Positions 8,064 through 18,028 of a DNA stretch of 64,000 nucleotides are shown here, one piece after another; within the stretch, counting starts at the first letter, position 1; each line of letters starts with the position of its first letter. The translations under genes were made by a program, and so were the position numbers. The DNA is taken from contig JADJBR010000007.1 of NCBI GenBank assembly GCA_016703645.1, positions 1,488,001-1,552,000 on the forward strand, read 5' to 3'. This DNA is from Zoogloea sp. (lineage in GTDB: Bacteria > Pseudomonadota > Gammaproteobacteria > Burkholderiales > Rhodocyclaceae). The notes beneath the pieces are model-generated. The model saw only the letters and a program-made list of their open reading frames with translations, had not been told where the DNA came from and ran no database searches.

Positions 8064-9431
8064 TCAGGCCAGGCTCTTGAGCAGCAGACCCAGCAGTGCG
8101 CAGGCGCCGATCACCTGCACAACGCTGCGCTTGTAGCGGAACAGGGCCACCGCCGCCAGCACCGCAATGAGTGCCGCCCGTGTGTCGAAGGGCCCGGTAA
8201 AGCCCGCCGGCCACAGCACGTGATAGCCGAAGAACAGCGCGAGATTGACAATGACCCCCACCACGGCGGCGGTGATGGCCGTGAGGGGCGCGGTGAATTT
8301 CAGATCACCATGGGTGGTTTCGATGAAAGGCCCCCCGGCCAGGATGAAGACGAAGGACGGCAGGAAGGTGAACCAGGTGACCAGGGTGGCGGCCAGGGCA
8401 CCAGCCAGGAAAAGACTGTCGGGGCCGAAAACCGCCTTGACGTAGCCACCGACGAAGCCCACAAAGGCCACCACCATGATCAGCGGCCCCGGCGTGGTTT
8501 CGCCCAGGGCCAGGCCATCGATCATCTGCAGCGGAGTGAGCCAGCCGTAGGTCACGACGGCGCCCTGGTACACGTAGGGCAGCACCGCATAGGCCCCACC
8601 GAAGGTCAGCAGCGCGGCCTTGGTAAAGAACCATCCCATCTGCGTCAGGGTGTGCTGCCAGCCCAGGCCCACCGTGAGCAGGCCCATGGGCAGCAGCCAC
8701 AACAGGATGCCCATGAACACCACCTGCACCAACCTGCGCCAGCGGAACACCGCATGCGCGGGCGTCGGCGTGTCGTCGTCGATGAGTGCGCCGCCATGGG
8801 GTGAGATGCCGACCCTGGCGTGACCTCCCCCGGTCTTGAAGGCATCGGGCATACGCCGCCCGCCCACGTAGCCCGCCAGGGCGGCGAGGGCAACGATGGC
8901 TGGAAAGGGCACGTTGAGGGCGAAGATGGCCACGAAGGACGCAGCAGCGATGGCCCACAGGACGCCGTTCTTCAGCGCCCGGGAGCCGATGCGCCAGGCC
9001 GCCTGCAGCACGATGGCCGTGACCGCCGGCTTGATGCCATAAAACAGCCCGGCCACCAGCGGCATCTCGCCGAAGGCCACATAGACCCATGACAGGCCGA
9101 TCAGGATGAACAGGGAGGGCAGCACGAACAGGGTGCCGGCCACGATGCCACCCCAGCTGCGGTGCATCAGCCAGCCGATGTAGGTGGCCAGCTGCTGGGC
9201 CTCCGGCCCCGGCAGCACCATGCAGTAGTTGAGGGCGTGCAGGAAGCGTCGTTCGGAGATCCAGCGCCGGTTCTCGACCAGCTCCTGGTGCATCAGGGCG
9301 ATCTGCCCGGCCGGCCCGCCAAAGCTGATGAAGCCCAGCTTGAGCCAGAACAGGAAGGCCTCGCGGAAGCCGACCGCTGGCGGTGGCCCATTGGCGAGGC
9401 CAGTGCTGTGGGGAGGAAGGGGGCCGGTCAT
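8064..9431 (-). CDS. chrA: Chromate transporter ChrA, long two-domain form
   Basis: 455 residues, the usual length of two-domain CHR proteins. The duplicated domains show their signatures: GFISFGGPAGQIALMH near residue 34 in the first half and LLTFGGAYAVLPYV in the second, each followed by P-G-P motifs (MVLPGPEAQQLATYIG, GETTPGPLIMVV). About ten to twelve membrane helices are visible with a hydrophilic linker (about residues 190-215) between the halves. It exports chromate driven by the proton motive force and gives resistance. It is monocistronic, with no chrB beside it. Confidence 0.93.
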   Translation of the reverse strand: MTGPLPPHSTGLANGPPPAVGFREAFLFWLKLGFISFGGPAGQIALMHQELVENRRWISERRFLHALNYCMVLPGPEAQQLATYIGWLMHRSWGGIVAGTLFVLPSLFILIGLSWVYVAFGEMPLVAGLFYGIKPAVTAIVLQAAWRIGSRALKNGVLWAIAAASFVAIFALNVPFPAIVALAALAGYVGGRRMPDAFKTGGGHARVGISPHGGALIDDDTPTPAHAVFRWRRLVQVVFMGILLWLLPMGLLTVGLGWQHTLTQMGWFFTKAALLTFGGAYAVLPYVYQGAVVTYGWLTPLQMIDGLALGETTPGPLIMVVAFVGFVGGYVKAVFGPDSLFLAGALAATLVTWFTFLPSFVFILAGGPFIETTHGDLKFTAPLTAITAAVVGVIVNLALFFGYHVLWPAGFTGPFDTRAALIAVLAAVALFRYKRSVVQVIGACALLGLLLKSLA

Positions 9432-9540
9432 GACCCGATTATCTCAGACGACACCGGCACACCTGCCCACCTCTTGCACCCCGCACGGGTACAGGAGGTG
9501 GGAAAGGCGCTTCCTTCGCCCTGCAGGCCTCGCGCCCCGG

Positions 9541-11598
9541 TCAGCGGGACAGGTCGATGGCGTACACTCCCAGGCCCTTGCCCGAGCCATCATCGTCACG
9601 CAGCACGCTGATGTTGCCCAGCCCCAGGGCCGTGGCCACGCCCAGCTTGCCGCTGGCCGACTTGAAGGTCACCGGGCCGGCCACCGACACCGGCGTGAAG
9701 CGCCAGCTACGGGCGGATCCGTCGGCGGCGAAGGTGAGGTTGCGGCGGGCCTTGATGTAGTCGATCAGCACATCCCGGTTGGCATCCGGGGATGCGTAGA
9801 TCACGTTGCTGCCGTTGAGGCCGGGGAAGCTGCCGCCGCCCGAACCGCGGTAGTTGTTGGTGGCCACGATGAACTCGGCCGCGGTGTCGATGGCCGCGCC
9901 CTTGTACTTGAGGTTGCGGATGCGACTGCCGATGGGCTGGGTGACGTCGATTTCGTAGCTCAGGTCGGCCGAGGTGAACACATCGAAGTTGTAGCCGGGG
10001 AAGCTCGACACCAGGGCCTGCTCGGTGGTCAGGGCAGGGTTGATCTGGTTGAAGCGCTCGGCGGACTTCTCCAGCCAGGCCTTGATGCCCGCCCCGGTCA
10101 CCTTCACCGCATAAACGGTGTTGGGGAAGAGATACAGGTCGGCGGCGTTGTTGATGGCCACATTGCCGGCCTTCACGTCGGTGAAGTCAGAACCGCCGGC
10201 AAAACCGCTCTTGAAGGGCGCGCTGACCGACAGCACCGGCAGGTTCTTGTAGGCCGGCAGGTTGGCGGCCACGTAGCGGGCCACGTAATCAGCCTGGGCA
10301 GCATTGACCACCTGGATCGCCGACACATCGCCCACGTCGGCAAAATAGGTGCTGAGGTTGAAGTCCGACTGGCCGATGGGCGTTTTCACGTAGTCGATGG
10401 CCGAGGCATGCTCGGCCTGCACGACCGCCGAGATGGCGGGGTCGGTGACCACGTAGGTCCGGGTGGCGGAATCGAGCAGGGCCTTGCGCAGGCTCACCCG
10501 GGTCTTGTCGCGGACGACGCTCCATTTGCCGTTTTTGACTTCGAGGGAATAGTTGATCACCCCGATGGCCTTGCCCCAGTAGCTGGGCATCACCGCGGGC
10601 ACGCCGTGGAGGGTGCCCTTCACCTTGTCCACCCCGCTGGCGTTGCAGTCGGTGGTGCTACAGGCCGCATTGGGAAACTCGCTATGGGAGTGCCCCATCA
10701 GGATGCCGTCGATGCCAGCCTGCTTGGCCAGGTGGTAGTTGGCGTTTTCCATCGTCGCCGAGTAGGCGCTGCTGTCAAAGCCCCCGTGGGAGGCGGCGAT
10801 CACCAGATCAGCCCCTTCGGCGCGGGCCATGGGCACGTACTTGCCGGCCGCTTCGACAACGCCCTGCACGTCCACCTTGCCATCCAGCCAGCGTTTGTCC
10901 CAGGACAGGATGGGGGGCGGGGTGAAGCCGATGACCGCCACCTTGATCTTGCCTTCGAAGGTCTTGCCGTCCTTGTCCACCCCGGTGATCTTGCGTTCGA
11001 GCATCACGTAGGGCTTGTAGAGGGTCTGACCGTCCTTGCGGCTGGAGACGTTGGCCAGGGCAAGGGGAAAGTCCGGGCCCTTGCAGAGGGCTTGGGCCGC
11101 CAGTTCGGGCATGCCCTCCACATTGAAGCGGGTGCCCGTGACCTGGGCCAGATACGGCAGCCCGTAGTTGAATTCATGATTGCCCAGGGTGCCGGCGTCG
11201 TAGCCGATGGCATCCATGGCCTTGTAGGTGGCCAGCTTGGTGGAGCACGACACCGGGGACACCAGCGCCTGATAGTCGGCCAGGGCGGTCCCCTGGATGG
11301 TGTCACCGTTGTCGATCAGGACCGTGTTCGGAAACTCCGCGCGGGCCTGGCGGATCAGGGTGGCGGTGCGCTCGAAGCCGACCGACTTGTCTTCGGCGAG
11401 CTTGAAGTAGTCGTAGCTCAGCAGGTTGGCATGGAGATCGGTGGTTTCCAGCACCACCAGCTGGGCAGTGCCCGCCTCCGGCAGCCGGCTGCTCTTGTCG
11501 TCATCACCTCCGCAGGCCGCCAGGACCAGCGCGGACGAAAACACGACGGCCCCGAGGGCCCGACGGCGAAACCGGGATGGCAAGGAATGGAAAGACAT
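9541..11598 (-). CDS. cpdB: Lipoprotein 2',3'-cyclic-nucleotide 2'-phosphodiesterase/3'-nucleotidase
   Basis: 685 residues. A lipoprotein signal ends in LVLAACGGDDD. The metallophosphoesterase domain follows, with VLETTDLHANL (metal ligands Asp and His), DNGDTIQGTALADY, GNHEFNYGLPYL and GHSHSEFPN, in the order and spacing of the UshA/CpdB family; the YDYFKL segment after the first motif is typical of CpdB. The C-terminal 5'-nucleotidase domain (about 370-600) supplies the substrate pocket (NNYRGSGGG, SFPGYNFDVFTSADL). It releases phosphate and nucleosides from extracellular nucleotides in the periplasm. E. coli CpdB is a soluble periplasmic protein, so the lipobox form is a variation. It has no operon partners. 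Confidence 0.88.
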   Translation of the reverse strand: MSFHSLPSRFRRRALGAVVFSSALVLAACGGDDDKSSRLPEAGTAQLVVLETTDLHANLLSYDYFKLAEDKSVGFERTATLIRQARAEFPNTVLIDNGDTIQGTALADYQALVSPVSCSTKLATYKAMDAIGYDAGTLGNHEFNYGLPYLAQVTGTRFNVEGMPELAAQALCKGPDFPLALANVSSRKDGQTLYKPYVMLERKITGVDKDGKTFEGKIKVAVIGFTPPPILSWDKRWLDGKVDVQGVVEAAGKYVPMARAEGADLVIAASHGGFDSSAYSATMENANYHLAKQAGIDGILMGHSHSEFPNAACSTTDCNASGVDKVKGTLHGVPAVMPSYWGKAIGVINYSLEVKNGKWSVVRDKTRVSLRKALLDSATRTYVVTDPAISAVVQAEHASAIDYVKTPIGQSDFNLSTYFADVGDVSAIQVVNAAQADYVARYVAANLPAYKNLPVLSVSAPFKSGFAGGSDFTDVKAGNVAINNAADLYLFPNTVYAVKVTGAGIKAWLEKSAERFNQINPALTTEQALVSSFPGYNFDVFTSADLSYEIDVTQPIGSRIRNLKYKGAAIDTAAEFIVATNNYRGSGGGSFPGLNGSNVIYASPDANRDVLIDYIKARRNLTFAADGSARSWRFTPVSVAGPVTFKSASGKLGVATALGLGNISVLRDDDGSGKGLGVYAIDLSR

Positions 11599-11750
11599 GG
11601 CGAGGATCGTGGAAGTTGAGAAACCACGAACGCTACCCAGGCTTCATGACGCGACGATGAGCGCCGTGTGATGTTCCCTGGACAGCAAAGGGGCGACGGC
11701 CCCTGCATGCCGACGCCCCCTCACCCCGCCGGCCCGGCCGGCCGCTTGCC

Positions 11751-12266
11751 TTACTCCTCTTCTTTCTGGGCCACCAGATAGCCGACGCTGATCTGCACGC
11801 TTTCGATCAGCTCCATGGTGGCGGTGGCCTGGCTCGCCAGGAGGGCGTTGAAGCGGGCGTAGAGGTCACTTTCCTGATCCATCAGTTTGGACAGGGTATT
11901 GACCTTCTTGACGCTGGCGGCTTCGGTGGCGATGGCCTGCAGCCCCTCCAGCCATTGGGCCTGCTGGGTGGCCAGGCGCTGCATGACCGCCGCCTGGATG
12001 GCCAGACTCTCGGTGAACAGGCTGGCGTCCAGGCGGGGCTGGGCGGCGAGGCGCATCATGGCCTGGCAGCTCTGCATCTGACGGGTGACGGACTGGGTGA
12101 TCAGCTCCTGCCACTGGCCCAGATGGCCGAACTGTGGCGAGGAAGGCAGCGCGGGCAGGGTACCCGGTGCGGGGGCCAGGCTGGTGAGCAGGCGGACGTG
12201 GGCCTGGTGAAGTTGTTGCATCTGGCGGAGGGCGTCTTCCGCGAGGGTCGAGAGTGCGGTGTTCAT
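11751..12266 (-). CDS. Phasin-like helical protein
   Basis: 171 residues from the ATG at 12266. It is almost entirely helical, rich in Ala, Gln and Leu, without signal peptide or membrane segment, with a region of low-complexity Pro/Ala (about 30-45). Size, composition and heptad-like patterning fit phasin-type polyhydroxyalkanoate granule proteins, and it lies 29 nt behind a PHB depolymerase gene in the same direction. It may coat PHB granules or act as a partner of the depolymerase. The assignment rests mostly on composition and neighbour. Confidence 0.6.
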   Translation of the reverse strand: MNTALSTLAEDALRQMQQLHQAHVRLLTSLAPAPGTLPALPSSPQFGHLGQWQELITQSVTRQMQSCQAMMRLAAQPRLDASLFTESLAIQAAVMQRLATQQAQWLEGLQAIATEAASVKKVNTLSKLMDQESDLYARFNALLASQATATMELIESVQISVGYLVAQKEEE

Positions 12267-12295
12267 GGCTGGAGCTTTCTCGCGATGTCGCGGGT

Positions 12296-13366
12296 TCATT
12301 GGCCGCCGAGGCGTTGCAGCATGCCGTGGATGGCCTGGATCTGGATGGCCTGTTTGGAGTAGTAGTCCGGGCTCCGGGGATCTTCCGCCGTGTAGCCCCA
12401 CCAGTCCCAGCACCCTTCCGGGTTCTGGCTGACTGCGTTGTCGGTGCCTTCGGCCTGGGGGTAGAGGATGATCAGGTTGTTGGCATCGGCCATCTCGTTA
12501 TAGCCGGTGGTGGTGAAATAGCGATTGCCGTAGGGCGGACAGTTTTCCAGGTCGGGCTGACCATTCACGAAGTTCACATAGTTGTAACCCTGCTTGCAGC
12601 CATGCAGCGCCACATGCACCCGGCACGGCGCGCCCTCCTCCACCGCCCTGGGCACATAGGCATAGGCAAACTCGCTCATGCTCGCCCGCGGATTGCCCGC
12701 GAAGAACTCGCGCTGGTCGAAGCGCAGGACACGCCCGGTGGTACGTTCGACCGGGGGCTTGAGGGGGCCGTAGATGTGCTCCAGGATGACCCGCGACTGC
12801 ATGAAGCCCCCTTGGTTGATGTAAGGCGGACGATTGACGCCGAGGGGGTTGTCCTCCGGGTTGTCGGTGATGATCGAGTGCCCCGCGGGCAGGGTGTTCT
12901 CGTAGTGGATCGCAGCCGGAGCCACGCCGAGCATCTCGTAGAAGCGGCGGGTGGTGTCCACCACACTGGAATCCACCACCTTGTCCTCGGTGCCCGTAAA
13001 GATGTACACCCGCTGGCCGGCCAGGTTCTCCACCGCATCGATCAGGCCCTGCGTGGCCGTTTCCCGCGCCACCTCGGCGAGCTTGGCCGGATTGGGTGCA
13101 GCCTGGGGAATGAGCGGATTCATGCACACGTAGAGGGCGTTGAGGGTGAGGGCGTCCTCGGCGATCGCCGCCGCCGCGCGGTAGGACTCGGCACAGCGGA
13201 AGGGGCCGCCGGCAATGATGCCCGCCCCGACGAAGGTGGCCGAATGGGCCAGATGCAACTGAACCGTCATGAAGGCCCCGGACGACAGCCCGGAAACGGA
13301 ACTCTGACTGAGATCGGCATTGAAGGCGCCAAGTGGCGGTGCAACAGAAGATTTCTCGTTCGACAT
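12296..13366 (-). CDS. PHB depolymerase family esterase, without signal peptide
   Basis: 356 residues, alpha/beta hydrolase. The lipase-box serine lies very early in SVSGLSSGAFMTVQLH (about residue 27), as in the short-chain-length PHB depolymerase (type 2) family. The Asp region (FTGTEDKVVDSSVV) and the late His region (CRVHVALHGCKQGYNYV) are also visible. No signal peptide is present, so it probably acts in the cytoplasm on native granules or released oligomers. The last part (GCWDWWGYTAEDPRSPDYY) is typical of this family. It is followed by the phasin-like gene, forming a two-gene PHB unit. Confidence 0.85.
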   Translation of the reverse strand: MSNEKSSVAPPLGAFNADLSQSSVSGLSSGAFMTVQLHLAHSATFVGAGIIAGGPFRCAESYRAAAAIAEDALTLNALYVCMNPLIPQAAPNPAKLAEVARETATQGLIDAVENLAGQRVYIFTGTEDKVVDSSVVDTTRRFYEMLGVAPAAIHYENTLPAGHSIITDNPEDNPLGVNRPPYINQGGFMQSRVILEHIYGPLKPPVERTTGRVLRFDQREFFAGNPRASMSEFAYAYVPRAVEEGAPCRVHVALHGCKQGYNYVNFVNGQPDLENCPPYGNRYFTTTGYNEMADANNLIILYPQAEGTDNAVSQNPEGCWDWWGYTAEDPRSPDYYSKQAIQIQAIHGMLQRLGGQ

Positions 13367-13576
13367 GGCAACTCCCGGGGGTTAGGGGATTCGACGGAAA
13401 CGTTATGCGGAATGCCGCTGGACGGCACCCGAAGGCGGACGGACTGCCTATTCAAGTTACATCACGGAGATGACGGAAGAAAGAAATTTGTTGCAGCGCA
13501 GGATGGAACAGGCCGCGCCAATGCCGGGATGCTCAGTCTGGAACAGACAATGTGTTACACGCCCGCCCCACCCAGC

Positions 13577-13605
13577 GCTTGCGAAGACATCGTTCGTTCG
13601 CAAGC
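13577..13605 (-). terminator. Hairpin after the GT41 gene
   Basis: Perfect 9-bp stem (gcttgcgaa / ttcgcaagc) with an 11-nt loop, 8 nt beyond the GT41 stop. No T tract follows, so termination function is uncertain. The rest of 13367-13576 shows nothing recognisable beyond the presumed promoter of the PHB depolymerase gene. Confidence 0.4.
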
Positions 13606-13612
13606 TCGGCGG

Positions 13613-15106
13613 TCAGTGCCCGGACTCGCCCCAGGCCAGTTTCAGCGTCCAGGGCTCACCCGAGACGGCGGTGGCACCGTAGCCGGCGTCATCGGCCATG
13701 TCGATGGCCTCGGGCGCAAGACCAGCCTCATGGCGGGCCCACATGCGGGCATACATGGCCTCCAGCGCACCGGTGTAGGCCACCACATTGAACAAGGCCG
13801 CAGCACGGCGGCTTGACGCAAAGCGCATGCGCAGATCGGCAAGACAGGATGGATCCCGCGCCAGGGACAAGGCCAGCGCCCGGTAGGCCTCGGGCGTGGT
13901 GGTGACGGCTTCCGGCAGGCCGGCGGCGAGCAGCAGCCCGCCCGCCACGCGGGAAGCAAAGGTGCTGCCGGCGCAGGTGACCAACGGCACACCGGCCCAC
14001 AGGGCATCGCTGGCCGTGGTGTGGGCGTTGTAGGGCCAGGTGTCCAGCATCAGATCGATGGCCGGCAGCCGGGCCAGATGCTCGGCCTGGGGCAGGCCCG
14101 GAGCGAAGATCAGCCGGTCGGGCAACACGCCGCGGGCCAGGGCCTCGTTGCGCAGGTTGCCCCGGGCATGGGGGTCATCCAGCAGCCACAGCACACTGCC
14201 GGGCACCTCGTTGAGCAGGCTGCACCACACATCGAAAACCTGGGGCGTGAACTTCCAGGCCTGGTTGAAGCACGCAAAAACAAACGCGCCTTCGGGCAGG
14301 CCCAACCCGGCCCGGTCGGGCAGTGCATGGTCCGTATCCGCCACCCGGCCATGGGGCTGGTAGCTGTGGGGCATGCAGGCCAAGGCCTCGGAGTAGTCGG
14401 CAGCGGCAGCGACCGGGGTCACAAAGCGGTCGCTGATCAGGTAGTCCACGAAGCCCTGCCCGGACGTGCCCGGGTAGCCCAGGAAGCTCACCTGCACCGG
14501 CGCCGCGCGATGGGCCAACAACATGGTGCGGCTGCCCTCGGTATAGCCTTTCAGATCCACGAGGATGTCCACACCATCGTCGCGGATGAGCGCGGCCGCC
14601 TCCAGGTCGCTCAGGCCGGCAATGTCATTGAAGCGATGAAACGCCGCCATCAGCCGCTCGCGCATGCCCTTGCCGTCGTTCTTGCCGTGGCTGTAGGCAT
14701 AGAGCTCCACATGCCCGGCCCGGTGGGCTTCCAGCATCTCGACCATCAGCAGGGCCGTAGCGTGCTGGTGAAAATCCCCCGACAGATAGCCGATTTTCAG
14801 CGGCCCGGCCGGCCGGGGAAGGACTGCCGCGCCCGCTGCGACCTCGCCCCTGCCCCCCTCGGCCTGAAAGCGCGCCAGCCGCGCCTCGAGCCAGCGGGTT
14901 GCGCAGCCACGCTGGGTGGCCGCATCAATGCCCGGCATGGCCAGCAGCAGGAAGGGCGGCCACACCGGCCCATCCGCCCGCGCCAGATCGGCGCGCACCC
15001 GATCCGGCCACAGGTCAAAGTCGTCCCATTCACACCAGGCGCGTCTCCGCACGTAGTGGAGGATCTGTCGGCTTGCCGACACGTCAGCGCGGGATTCGGT
15101 GTGCAT
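13613..15106 (-). CDS. GT41 (O-GlcNAc transferase/SPINDLY-type) glycosyltransferase lacking the TPR half
   Basis: 497 residues from the ATG at 15106 (a TTG at 15121 is the only other start before an in-frame TGA at 15127). The catalytic part is complete: KIGYLSGDFHQHATALL opens the first lobe, then VDILVDLKGYTEGSR and QVSFLGYPGTSG, and the UDP-binding second lobe has FACFNQAWKFTP, LIFAPGLPQAEHLARL and DTWPYNAHTTASDALWAGVP. Bacterial GT41 enzymes normally carry several TPR repeats before this; here only a short helical remnant precedes the catalytic lobe. The start is only 91 bp from the VR1 gene stop at the edge of the accessory island, so the gene may have lost its 5' half when the island arrived, or be a TPR-free form. 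Likely activity: O-linked sugar transfer to protein. Confidence 0.82.
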   Translation of the reverse strand: MHTESRADVSASRQILHYVRRRAWCEWDDFDLWPDRVRADLARADGPVWPPFLLLAMPGIDAATQRGCATRWLEARLARFQAEGGRGEVAAGAAVLPRPAGPLKIGYLSGDFHQHATALLMVEMLEAHRAGHVELYAYSHGKNDGKGMRERLMAAFHRFNDIAGLSDLEAAALIRDDGVDILVDLKGYTEGSRTMLLAHRAAPVQVSFLGYPGTSGQGFVDYLISDRFVTPVAAAADYSEALACMPHSYQPHGRVADTDHALPDRAGLGLPEGAFVFACFNQAWKFTPQVFDVWCSLLNEVPGSVLWLLDDPHARGNLRNEALARGVLPDRLIFAPGLPQAEHLARLPAIDLMLDTWPYNAHTTASDALWAGVPLVTCAGSTFASRVAGGLLLAAGLPEAVTTTPEAYRALALSLARDPSCLADLRMRFASSRRAAALFNVVAYTGALEAMYARMWARHEAGLAPEAIDMADDAGYGATAVSGEPWTLKLAWGESGH

Positions 15107-15161
15107 GCGGAAATCCAGCAAGATTCACGCCATTGGGGCTGACGTGCCGAAGCCTGGCGTG

Positions 15162-15192
15162 AAAAAGCCGCGGGCGGCGCTGCGCGCCGCCC
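15162..15192 (-). terminator. GC-rich hairpin terminator after the VR1 receptor gene
   Basis: A 9-bp perfect stem (gggcggcgc / gcgccgccc) with a 3-nt loop, followed on the minus strand by TTTTT. The same stem occurs behind the other two VR genes (32626-32654 and 34473-34502), so it belongs to a shared 3' cassette. Confidence 0.85.
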
Positions 15193-15197
15193 AGTGG

Positions 15198-17907
15198 TCA
15201 GCGGCTCGGCGATTCAGCGCCCAGCGAGGCGGCGTCCCGCGGATCGATGGGGGAACCACGACACACCCGGAAGCCGATGTCGTAGCCACGGCTGACGGGC
15301 GTGAGGTTGTCGCGCCTGGCAGCGCGACAGTAGTCCGGATAGAAGTTCCAGGCCCCGCCGCGCAGCACACGGGACACGTCCGCACCCACTTCAGGTCCGG
15401 AGGGATCATAGTATTGATTCAGGCACCATTCCATAACATTGCCTGCCATGTCGAAGACCTCCCTCCCTTTTACCCGACCAGCCGGAAAGAGCCCAACGGC
15501 GGTCGTGCGTCCTATGCCGGATTTGCCTGAGTTTCCCCCTACCTCAAGCCAGTCTGGCCCCCAAGGAAAACGCAAACCCGCTGCACCCGCCTGAGCCACC
15601 CATTGCCACTCCCATTCGGTGGGCAGGCGCACCACCTCCCCCGTCCAGGTTGAGGTGCCCCGTCAGCCAGCGGCAGAAAGCCATGGCGTCGTGCCACGAC
15701 ACGTTGATCACCGGGTGATTGGCGAAATCCCATCGCATCTGGCCAGGCTGCTCTTCATGCTGAAGTCCTTCCCACCACTCCGGATTGCGATAACCGTCAT
15801 CCGCCGCCACAAAGGCCTTGTACTGCCGCCAGGTTACCGGGTAGCGGGCGATCCGGAAGGAACGGCGGATCCTGACCTGTTGCGGCGGTTCGGTCTCCAG
15901 CGTCACCACCGCGCCCCCTTCGGGAACATCCACCGTCTCCCAGGCGATATCGGGCACGCCGCGCGCATCCAGCCCAACACCCTTGCGCGGGTCGGGCAGG
16001 CTGTTGAGGCGACGGCCGATATCCTCCCGGCGCACCGGCGAAGTGTCGTCCTGCCTCAGCTCCTCCAGCAGCGCCAGGGGTTCGGGGCGCAGAAAGCTGC
16101 GCAAGGCTTCGTCGAGCCTGCCTTGCAGGGCCCGCCAGGCATGGATGCCCGGGTCGGTAAACTCCGGATCGTGCTGCGCTTCTAGTCCGCCGAGGGCACA
16201 CAGGGCTTCGATGGCCGGTTTCTGACGCTCCCAGCCCCACATCAACAGCGGGTTGCCGCTCGACCGCCAGTCGCTGGCGGCCTGCTCGACCTCCCGCCGC
16301 CGCGCCAGGAAGATGGCATGGCGCATGCACCAGTCGGCCAGCCGCGGCCAGTGCTGGAACAGGGTTTCGTGGGCGATCTCCACATGCCCATCCTCGGTGT
16401 CGGTGAGCACGCCCTGGGTACGCAGGGCATCGACCAGATAGGCCAGGTTGCCATCACCCCGCAGCCCGGCAACGCAAGCACTACGGCGGGTGGGGATGCC
16501 ATCCACCGAGTTTGCCAGGGCCGCGAACAGGGTGTTGCAGGCTGCAAGGAGTGCTGGATCCGAGTCGATCACCTCGTCCACCGGCGCGGTGGCGCACTTC
16601 ACGCTTTCCGCCAGGCCGCCGACGGCCTGCCAGGCGGCGCGGGTGATGCCGCGTATCGGGTCGCGGCTCTCGAACAGGCGTTGTAGGGTGAGCGCGAGCA
16701 AGGGCAGCGCACCCGCCATGCCCCGGGCCGTGGTAGCCAGCTCGCTGACCAGGGTGTCGTCGATGGGGACGCCACAATCCATTGCCGGGCGGGCGATGAG
16801 TTGGCGGTAGCGTGCGTCGTCGGTGATCGGATCGAGGGGCATATGGCTCGGCCCCAGTCTCGCCGCACCGAGCCAATCGGCCAGCGACGCATAGAACTCG
16901 CTGCGCAGCGTGAGCGCCAGATAAACACCTTTGACGTCAAGCAGCGCATCCCAGAGCGCCGCAAAGTCCTGCCGGCCGGCTTCCGATGTCTGGGTGAATA
17001 ACTCTTCGAACTGGTCGGCAAAGATCAGCAGCGGCGCCAACGCAGACAGGTGGCTGCTGAGCGCTTTGGCGGGCTGGGCACGCAGTTCCTGGGCAAGGCG
17101 CGCCACCCGCGTCTTGGGTCCGCGCAACCTTTCCTCGGGCATCAGGCGGTCGAGGGCGTCGGCGAACCGGGCAAAAGGATCGTCCTGGGGTGTGAAGCGC
17201 AGATAGCCCATGGCACCGGACACGCGCTTGCGCAGTGCAGGCAGCACACCCGCCGCCACCAGGGACGACTTGCCCGTCCCCGAGCGCCCGACCAGGCACA
17301 CCTGGCGCTGTTCGACGAGCCTGGCCACGACCCGGCGGATATCCTCGTCGCGGCCGAAAAACGCACCGGCCTGCCGCTCGGTGAAGGCGGAAAGCCCGGG
17401 ATAGGGGTTGGGGATCACTCTGACGATCGGTGAATCGCACGCGTTGGGCTCGTCAATGACAGGTGGCTGCCGCAGGATTGCCAGCAGCTTGGCATATTGT
17501 TCATCGGGTTTGAAGCGCACAAAGCCCCGCAGCGCCTGCGGAACGTCGTCCTCACGGCCACCGGTCGGAAGTATCGGGACGAAACGCGGATTCACGAACT
17601 TGTTGTCGCTGAGCTCGTTCTGAATCAGGTTGGCCTCCCAGCGCACCCCGCGGCCCACATCGGGATCCCCCTTGCCTTCGTAAAAAAGGCGATAGGCCGG
17701 CGTGCACGCCAGCAGGATCCAGTCCGCGCGCCTGAACTCGTCATTGACCCAGTCAACCCAGGGCTTCGCGGGGCGGGGATCGTACTGATCGATGATGGCA
17801 TCAAGCCCGTCTGCACGCAGCCGGGCGGCCAAGTCGGCTATCCATTGGGAGTGTGCTGCATCGCCCTGGGCATAGCTGATGAGCACGCGGGGGGAAGGCG
17901 TTGTCAT
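15198..17907 (-). CDS. SEFIR-nSTAND1 NTPase-FGE receptor, DGR target VR1 (one-base frameshift)
   Basis: Read with one base removed, this is a 902-residue protein. Residues 1-145 are a SEFIR/TIR-type domain (RVLISYAQGD start, GVRWEANLIQ with the conserved acidic residue). Then comes an nSTAND1 P-loop NTPase with Walker A GRSGTGKS (207-214) and the hallmark ADQFEELF Walker B, a helical middle, and a C-terminal FGE/SUMF1 (C-type lectin fold) domain from about residue 665. The frame breaks in a C5 run at 15638-15642: the first frame reads HLNLDGGGG then diverges, and the second resumes as VRLPTEWEWQWV; four Cs would give DGEVVRLPTE. The last 60 residues contain variable repeat VR1. No clear RBS is seen at the ATG. 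It is last in a leftward operon. As written the FGE sensor would not be made; a sequencing error is equally possible. Confidence 0.85.
15251..15376 (-). repeat. DGR variable repeat VR1
   Basis: 126 bp, the same length as the TR at 34282-34407. Within the variable core, 14 of 16 differences fall at TR adenines (coding strand); the two others are C-to-T in the TGC codon and C-to-G in an AAC codon. It encodes NFYPDYCRAARRDNLTP and the rest up to IGFRVCRGS in the FGE domain of the 15198-17907 gene. Confidence 0.92.
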
Positions 17908-18028
17908 GATCGGTGGGGGATATCAAAGGCAGCCATCATGATAAGGCCGCCGCACCCACTGAGACACATACGCGGGAAGCTGGCGTCTGCAAAGGGAAGC
18001 CGGAATCCGGTCACGGACAGAAGGTCGG

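Noticed and set aside
9229-11619. 796-residue plus-strand open frame opposite cpdB
   Set aside because: It is the antisense shadow of a GC-rich coding sequence: His/Gly-rich, no domain, while the minus strand carries complete CpdB motifs. The same applies to long antisense frames at 1211-2530, 2770-4900, 12254-13816, 35514-37649, 49828-51984 and 57087-58922.
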